From positions 1-9,086 of the forward strand of contig JALSHK010000462.1 in NCBI GenBank assembly GCA_026982275.1: a DNA stretch of 9,086 bases, in the 5' to 3' direction. Position numbers and translations under genes: made by a program. Below the pieces are notes generated by a model that searched no databases, had not been told where the DNA came from, and worked only from the letters and a program-made list of their open reading frames with translations. Source of the stretch: Paracoccaceae bacterium (GTDB lineage Bacteria; Pseudomonadota; Alphaproteobacteria; Rhodobacterales; Rhodobacteraceae). This document shows positions 5,554 to 9,086 of this stretch, piece by piece (position 1 is the stretch's first letter; the number at the start of each line of letters is the position of its first letter).

Positions 5554-7991
5554 TCTGCGGCCTCCAGTGTCAGGTCTGCCAATACCGCCCATTTTTGCGG
5601 CTTATATTCGGGCCTGGCTTGCTCGGCCCATGGGTCTTTGCGATAAACGCTCTGGGAAAGCTCGAAGCGTTCCACAAGGGCTTTTCGGGTCTCAAGCTTG
5701 TCCACCACCTGTTCAATCACCCAGTCCAGCCCCACTTTCGCCACCCATTTATAGGGGCGGTCCAGATAGGCAGCACTTTCGCGATAAAGCTGAATGAAAG
5801 CCGCGGCAAGCTCCATCACCTCAGCCTCGGTTTCCACCGTGGCCAGCGCCTCGGTTTGTTTCAGCTCCATCCCCGCCGCACCGGCAACCGATACCTGATA
5901 GCCGCTCTCCACACAGATCACGCCCAGATCCTTGCAGGTGGCCTCGGCGCAATTGCGCGGGCAGCCAGACACGGCGAGCTTCACCTTATGAGGCGTCCAG
6001 CTGCCCCACAGCATTTTCTCCAGTTTGATGCCAAGGCCGGTGCTGTCCTGGGTGCCAAAGCGGCAATGGTCGGTGCCAACGCAGGTTTTGACCGTGCGCA
6101 AGCCCTTGGAATAGGCATGGCCCGAAACAAGCCCTGCCGCGTTCAGGTCGGCCCACATGGAGGGCAGGTCCTCGCGCTCCACCCCGAGCAGGTCGATCCG
6201 CTGGCCACCGGTTACATGGATGGTCGGCACGTTATATTTCTCGGCCGCGTCCGCAATGGCGCGCAGCTCCTGCGGGGTTGTCATCCCGCCCCACATACGC
6301 GGCACCACCGAATAGGTGCCGTCTTTCTGGATATTGGCGTGGTTGCGCTCATTCACAAAACGGCTCTGCGCATCATCCACATAATCGAGCGGGTATTCGC
6401 AAATCAGATAATAATTCAGCGCCGGGCGGCAAATATGACAGCCGCAGGAGGTTTTCCAACCCATTTCCTGCATCACCGCAGGAATGGATTCGAGGCTTCG
6501 GGATTTGATCACCCGCCGGATATCCTCATGGCTATGGTCGGTGCAGCCGCAAATCCCGGCCTTGGCAGGGGCTTCAAAAGCATCTCCCAAAGTGGCAGCC
6601 AGAACCTGCTCCACCAGCCCCGCGCACGAACCGCATGATGCCGAAGCCTTGGTCACAGCCTTGAGTGCGCCAAGATCTGTTGCGCCCGCCTGAACAGCCT
6701 CTACAATTGCGCCTTTGCAGATACCGTTGCAGCCGCAAATCTCGGCGCTATCGGGCATGGCGGCTACCATGGCCAGAGGATCCTGCGCCGCGCCGCCTTG
6801 GCAGGCGGGACCAAAGATCAGGGTTTCCCGGATGTCGGAAATATCCTCGCCGGATTTCAGCTTGTCAAAATACCAGCCGCTATCTTGCGTGTCACCATAC
6901 ATCACAATGCCGATAATACGATTATCCCGCAGGATCAGACGCTTGTATATGCCGTACCCGGGATCGCGAAACACAATCTCCTCGCGCCCCTCCCCCACGC
7001 CAAAATCACCAACGGAGAACAGATCAACCCCCGTCACCTTGAGCTTGGTCGAAACCACAGGAGCCTTAAAGGCAGCAACCTCATCAAGCAGGGTTTTGGC
7101 CAGCACGCCGGCCATATCAAACAAGGGTGCCACAAGGCCGTAAACCACGCCGTCATGCTCCACACATTCGCCAAGGGCATAGATATGCGGATCAGAGGTA
7201 TGCAGGGCATCATCCACCACAATACCGCGCTCGGTATGCAGGCCGGACTCCACCGCCAGCCTTGTTTCTGGGCGAATGCCCGCCGCCATCACCACCAGAT
7301 CCGCTTTCAGGGTTATGTCTCCATCCAGCAGCACAGCTTCCACATGGCCCTCGCCCAGAATCGCATTGGTTTGCGCTTTGGTAATCACCCGAATGCCCCG
7401 CGCCTCCAGCTCCTTTTGCAGCAAATAGCCCGCCGCTGCATCCAGCTGGCGCTCCATTAAATGGCCCATCAAATGCACCACGGTAACCGCCATTCCCTGC
7501 TTGTGCAGCGCCGCCGCGGCCTCCAGCCCCAGCAGCCCGCCGCCGATAATCACCGCATTACCGCCTTTTTCCGCCGCGCCCAGCATCACCTCCACATCGT
7601 CCATATCCCGAAAACCGATCACGCCGGGCAGATCATTGCCGACCACGGGAATGAAAAACGACGCCGAACCCGTGGCGATGACCAGCTTATCATAGTCTGT
7701 AGCTCCACCCGCACTTATTATTCTGCGGGCCTTGCGGTCAATTTTCACTACCGGCTCGTTAAACCGGCAGGTAATACCATGCGCCTGATACCACGGGGCA
7801 TCATGGGTGATGATATCCGGGAATGTCTGCTCGCCGGCCAAAACAGGGCTTAGCAAAATCCGGTTATAATTGCCCCTTGGCTCGGCCCCGAACAGGGTGA
7901 TATCATAGCGTGCCGCATCCGCCTCCAGCAAGGATTCCAACAGCCGCCCGGAGGCCATGCCTGCGCCGATGATTACCAGTTTCTCCGCCAT
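5550..7991 (-). CDS. nirB: NADH-dependent assimilatory nitrite reductase large subunit
   Basis: 813 aa from ATG 7991 (NasB in P. denitrificans; E. coli NirB is slightly longer). It reduces nitrite to ammonium with NADH in the cytoplasm. Order of domains: FAD/NAD(P)H oxidoreductase (~1-290, with VIIGAGMASG at the start and VIIGGGLLGLE at ~147-157), NirB-type rubredoxin-like region (~315-385), BFD [2Fe-2S] domain (C419, C421, C453, C456), a second CxC...CxxC set (C481, C483, C518, C521), then the sulfite/nitrite reductase half with siroheme/[4Fe-4S] ligands C637-x5-C643 and C677-x3-C681. An in-frame ATG at 8000 would add three residues, but the GGGGA at 8001-8005 is too close to it and well placed (9 nt) for 7991. 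It is the first gene of the operon, ends overlapping nirD by ATGA, and is divergent from a LysR-type regulator. Confidence 0.96.
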   Translation of the reverse strand: MAEKLVIIGAGMASGRLLESLLEADAARYDITLFGAEPRGNYNRILLSPVLAGEQTFPDIITHDAPWYQAHGITCRFNEPVVKIDRKARRIISAGGATDYDKLVIATGSASFFIPVVGNDLPGVIGFRDMDDVEVMLGAAEKGGNAVIIGGGLLGLEAAAALHKQGMAVTVVHLMGHLMERQLDAAAGYLLQKELEARGIRVITKAQTNAILGEGHVEAVLLDGDITLKADLVVMAAGIRPETRLAVESGLHTERGIVVDDALHTSDPHIYALGECVEHDGVVYGLVAPLFDMAGVLAKTLLDEVAAFKAPVVSTKLKVTGVDLFSVGDFGVGEGREEIVFRDPGYGIYKRLILRDNRIIGIVMYGDTQDSGWYFDKLKSGEDISDIRETLIFGPACQGGAAQDPLAMVAAMPDSAEICGCNGICKGAIVEAVQAGATDLGALKAVTKASASCGSCAGLVEQVLAATLGDAFEAPAKAGICGCTDHSHEDIRRVIKSRSLESIPAVMQEMGWKTSCGCHICRPALNYYLICEYPLDYVDDAQSRFVNERNHANIQKDGTYSVVPRMWGGMTTPQELRAIADAAEKYNVPTIHVTGGQRIDLLGVEREDLPSMWADLNAAGLVSGHAYSKGLRTVKTCVGTDHCRFGTQDSTGLGIKLEKMLWGSWTPHKVKLAVSGCPRNCAEATCKDLGVICVESGYQVSVAGAAGMELKQTEALATVETEAEVMELAAAFIQLYRESAAYLDRPYKWVAKVGLDWVIEQVVDKLETRKALVERFELSQSVYRKDPWAEQARPEYKPQKWAVLADLTLEAAE

Positions 7992-8029
7992 TTCAAGCAT
8001 TCCCCATGATGAATATGATTCTTGCCTTT

Positions 8030-8058
8030 AATGTATCGCTTGCGCGTGTTGCTGTCTG
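8030..8058 (-). promoter_or_regulatory. Candidate weak promoter for the nas operon
   Basis: On the minus strand TACATT (8030-8035) is a fair -10 element. Seventeen bp upstream, CAGACA (8053-8058) is a poor -35, as expected for an activator-dependent promoter. It predicts a transcript start near 8023 and a leader of about 30 nt. The LysR-type box at 8079-8097 would be centred near -65, the usual activator position. This rests on consensus matching only. Confidence 0.3.
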
Positions 8059-8068
8059 CTGCTAATAA
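8040..8068 (+). promoter_or_regulatory. Candidate promoter for the LysR-type regulator gene
   Basis: TTGCGC (8040-8045) and TAATAA (8063-8068) are separated by 17 bp. The -10 match is weak. A start near 8075 would place the inverted repeat at 8079-8097 just downstream, which suits autorepression. It overlaps the candidate nirB promoter on the other strand. Confidence 0.25.
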
Positions 8069-8078
8069 ATCACTATGT

Positions 8079-8097
8079 TGTTGTGTTTTTTGCAACA
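8079..8097. promoter_or_regulatory. LysR-type T-N11-A box in the divergent control region
   Basis: TGTTG-N9-CAACA is an inverted repeat with 5-bp arms. Its inner TTG-N9-CAA gives the T-N11-A arrangement of LysR-type binding sites. It lies between nirB and the LysR-type gene, 17 bp before the preferred start of the latter and about 97 bp (centre) from the nirB start. The rest of 7992-8113 holds the weak promoter matches and no other clear dyad. Confidence 0.5.
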
Positions 8098-8113
8098 CCT
8101 TGACGGATGCCAA

Positions 8114-9019
8114 ATGAAACACCTGCAAACTCTTAAATATATAGAAAAAGTCGCCCGCGCAGGCAGTCTGCGCAATGCGGCTGAAGAGCTGAATCTCACG
8201 GCTTCGGCGCTGAATCGCCGCATATTAGCGGTGGAGGAGGAGTTGGGCGTGGAGATTTTCGAGCGCCATCCGGCGGGATTGCGGCCCAATATTGCCGGAG
8301 AAATCCTGCTCAAACATATTCGTGACCAACTGGCGGATATGGAAAGGGTGCATTCACGCATCGCGGATCTGACAGGCATGCGCGCCGGGCATATCAACAT
8401 CGCCACCACCCGCGAGCCGGTGCAATATTTCCTGCCCGATCTCATAAAGCAGCATCTGGTGGAATTTCCGGCCGTCACCTTTGCTGTCAATCTTTTCGAG
8501 CGCGGCGAGGCCGAGCAATCCCTGCTCGATAACAGCAGCGACATCGCCATAGTTTACGAGCCGATGCACTTACAAGACATGCAAACGGTATTTGCCGGCG
8601 CGCAAGAGATGTTTGTGATCATGGCGGCGGATCATCCGCTGGCGCGCAAAACCGGCAAGATCAAAATCTATGAATGCGCCGAATATCCGCTTTTGCTGCC
8701 CAAACGCCCCGAGGGCATGCGCCAGGTGCTGGACAATCTGGCCGCAAAGCTGGGATTCGCCCTGACCCCGGCGGTGGAATCCAACAGCCTGGATTTATTG
8801 CGGTTAATGGCGCAAGATACCCGCGCGCTCAGCTTCAGTCTCGCGGTAAACCTGCGGCCCGACCTCAAGGCAGAGCGCATGCTCTCGCGCCCGCTGGACC
8901 TGCAAGGCGTGCCGATGGGAATACTTTTTGCCGGCTATCTGCGAGGCCGCACCCTGCCCGTGGCCGCTGCGCGTTTTCTGGAGGTTATCAACAGGGAACT
9001 GTCCCGGAAATTCGGGTAG
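8114..9019 (+). CDS. LysR-type transcriptional regulator, probable activator of the nas operon
   Basis: 301 aa. Residues 1-60 form the winged helix-turn-helix (EKVARAGSLRNAAEELNLT with SALNRRILAVEEELGVEIFER), residues ~60-88 the linker helix, and ~90-295 the two-lobed effector domain (GHINIATTREP ... SDIAIVYEP ... ESNSLDLLRLMA). I chose ATG 8114, which gives the canonical LysR N-terminus and has a modest ACGGA upstream. The in-frame ATG at 8075 would add 13 residues with no ribosome site and would put coding sequence over the inverted repeat at 8079-8097. Divergent orientation next to nirB, the usual LysR arrangement, points to control of nitrate assimilation, as for NtcB in cyanobacteria, but orthology to any named regulator is not established. 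The effector is unknown; nitrate, nitrite or a nitrogen-status signal are candidates. Confidence 0.93.
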   Translation: MKHLQTLKYIEKVARAGSLRNAAEELNLTASALNRRILAVEEELGVEIFERHPAGLRPNIAGEILLKHIRDQLADMERVHSRIADLTGMRAGHINIATTREPVQYFLPDLIKQHLVEFPAVTFAVNLFERGEAEQSLLDNSSDIAIVYEPMHLQDMQTVFAGAQEMFVIMAADHPLARKTGKIKIYECAEYPLLLPKRPEGMRQVLDNLAAKLGFALTPAVESNSLDLLRLMAQDTRALSFSLAVNLRPDLKAERMLSRPLDLQGVPMGILFAGYLRGRTLPVAAARFLEVINRELSRKFG

Positions 9020-9086
9020 CCGGTATAATTTCAGCGCTATTACAGCGTTTCGGCTTTTCATCGAGCCCGGGAAACATGCCCTGCCA
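9020..9086. other. Right-edge intergenic stretch with a weak hairpin
   Basis: After the LysR-type stop codon there is AGCGCT-ATTAC-AGCGTT (9033-9049), a 6-bp stem with one G-U pair, then a short CTTTT (9054-9058). It could be a poor intrinsic terminator on the plus strand. One minus-strand frame entering from the right edge stops at 9058-9060, but too little of it is visible to call a gene. Confidence 0.3.

Noticed and set aside
5595..6638. Plus-strand open frame of 347 codons opposite nirB (similar case at 3152-4078 opposite nasC)
   Set aside because: Same reasons: no domain, no plausible ribosome site, and the sense strand holds intact iron-sulfur and siroheme ligands.
7992..8113. NtrC/sigma-54 promoter or nitrate-responsive antiterminator leader before nirB
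   Set aside because: I found no GG-N10-GC element of the -24/-12 type in a fitting context and no pair of hairpins with hexanucleotide loops.
1..9086. tRNA or rRNA genes, CRISPR arrays, insertion sequences, attachment sites
   Set aside because: Reading both strands showed no regularly spaced repeats, no transposase or integrase motifs, and no cloverleaf or rRNA-like segments.

Overview
The window looks like chromosomal DNA of a moderately GC-rich alphaproteobacterium, possibly of the Rhodobacterales. The main clue is the gene order nitrite reductase, Rieske protein, nitrate reductase, which resembles the assimilatory nas cluster of Paracoccus denitrificans. The host assignment is inference from gene content; no rRNA or other marker is present.

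Left part (1-1404). A minus-strand Crp/Fnr-family regulator, cut by the left edge, is divergent from a plus-strand gene for a small exported protein very rich in methionine. A perfect 18-bp palindrome of Fnr-like form (ATGAT-N4-ATCAT) sits between them and covers both candidate start codons of the regulator. The exported protein has no family I recognise; metal (copper) binding is the natural guess. The gap after it, before the convergent nas operon, carries three consecutive dyad symmetries.

Middle part (1405-7991, minus strand). A compact operon for nitrate assimilation is transcribed leftward: nirB (NADH-dependent siroheme nitrite reductase, large subunit), nirD (Rieske small subunit), a molybdenum nitrate reductase with a C-terminal [2Fe-2S] BFD domain (nasC), and a NarK-type nitrate/nitrite transporter. 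nirB/nirD and nirD/nasC overlap by ATGA, and the transporter follows after 25 bp. Together they would import nitrate, reduce it to nitrite, and reduce nitrite to ammonium. No separate NADH-oxidising subunit for the nitrate reductase is present. As proposed for Paracoccus, NirB/NirD may pass electrons from NADH to both enzymes.

Right part (7992-9086). A LysR-type regulator is divergent from nirB. Their shared control region holds a TGTTG-N9-CAACA dyad fitting a LysR-type T-N11-A box. It lies about 65 bp upstream of a plausible but weak nirB promoter, suggesting activation of the operon and autoregulation of the regulator. No NasT/NasS genes and no antiterminator leader are visible. The last 67 bp hold only a weak hairpin.

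The nas cluster itself is conventional. The less explained elements are the methionine-rich protein with its regulator and palindrome, the dyad cluster at 1354-1396, and a perfect 11-bp hairpin in nasC at the linker to its BFD domain.
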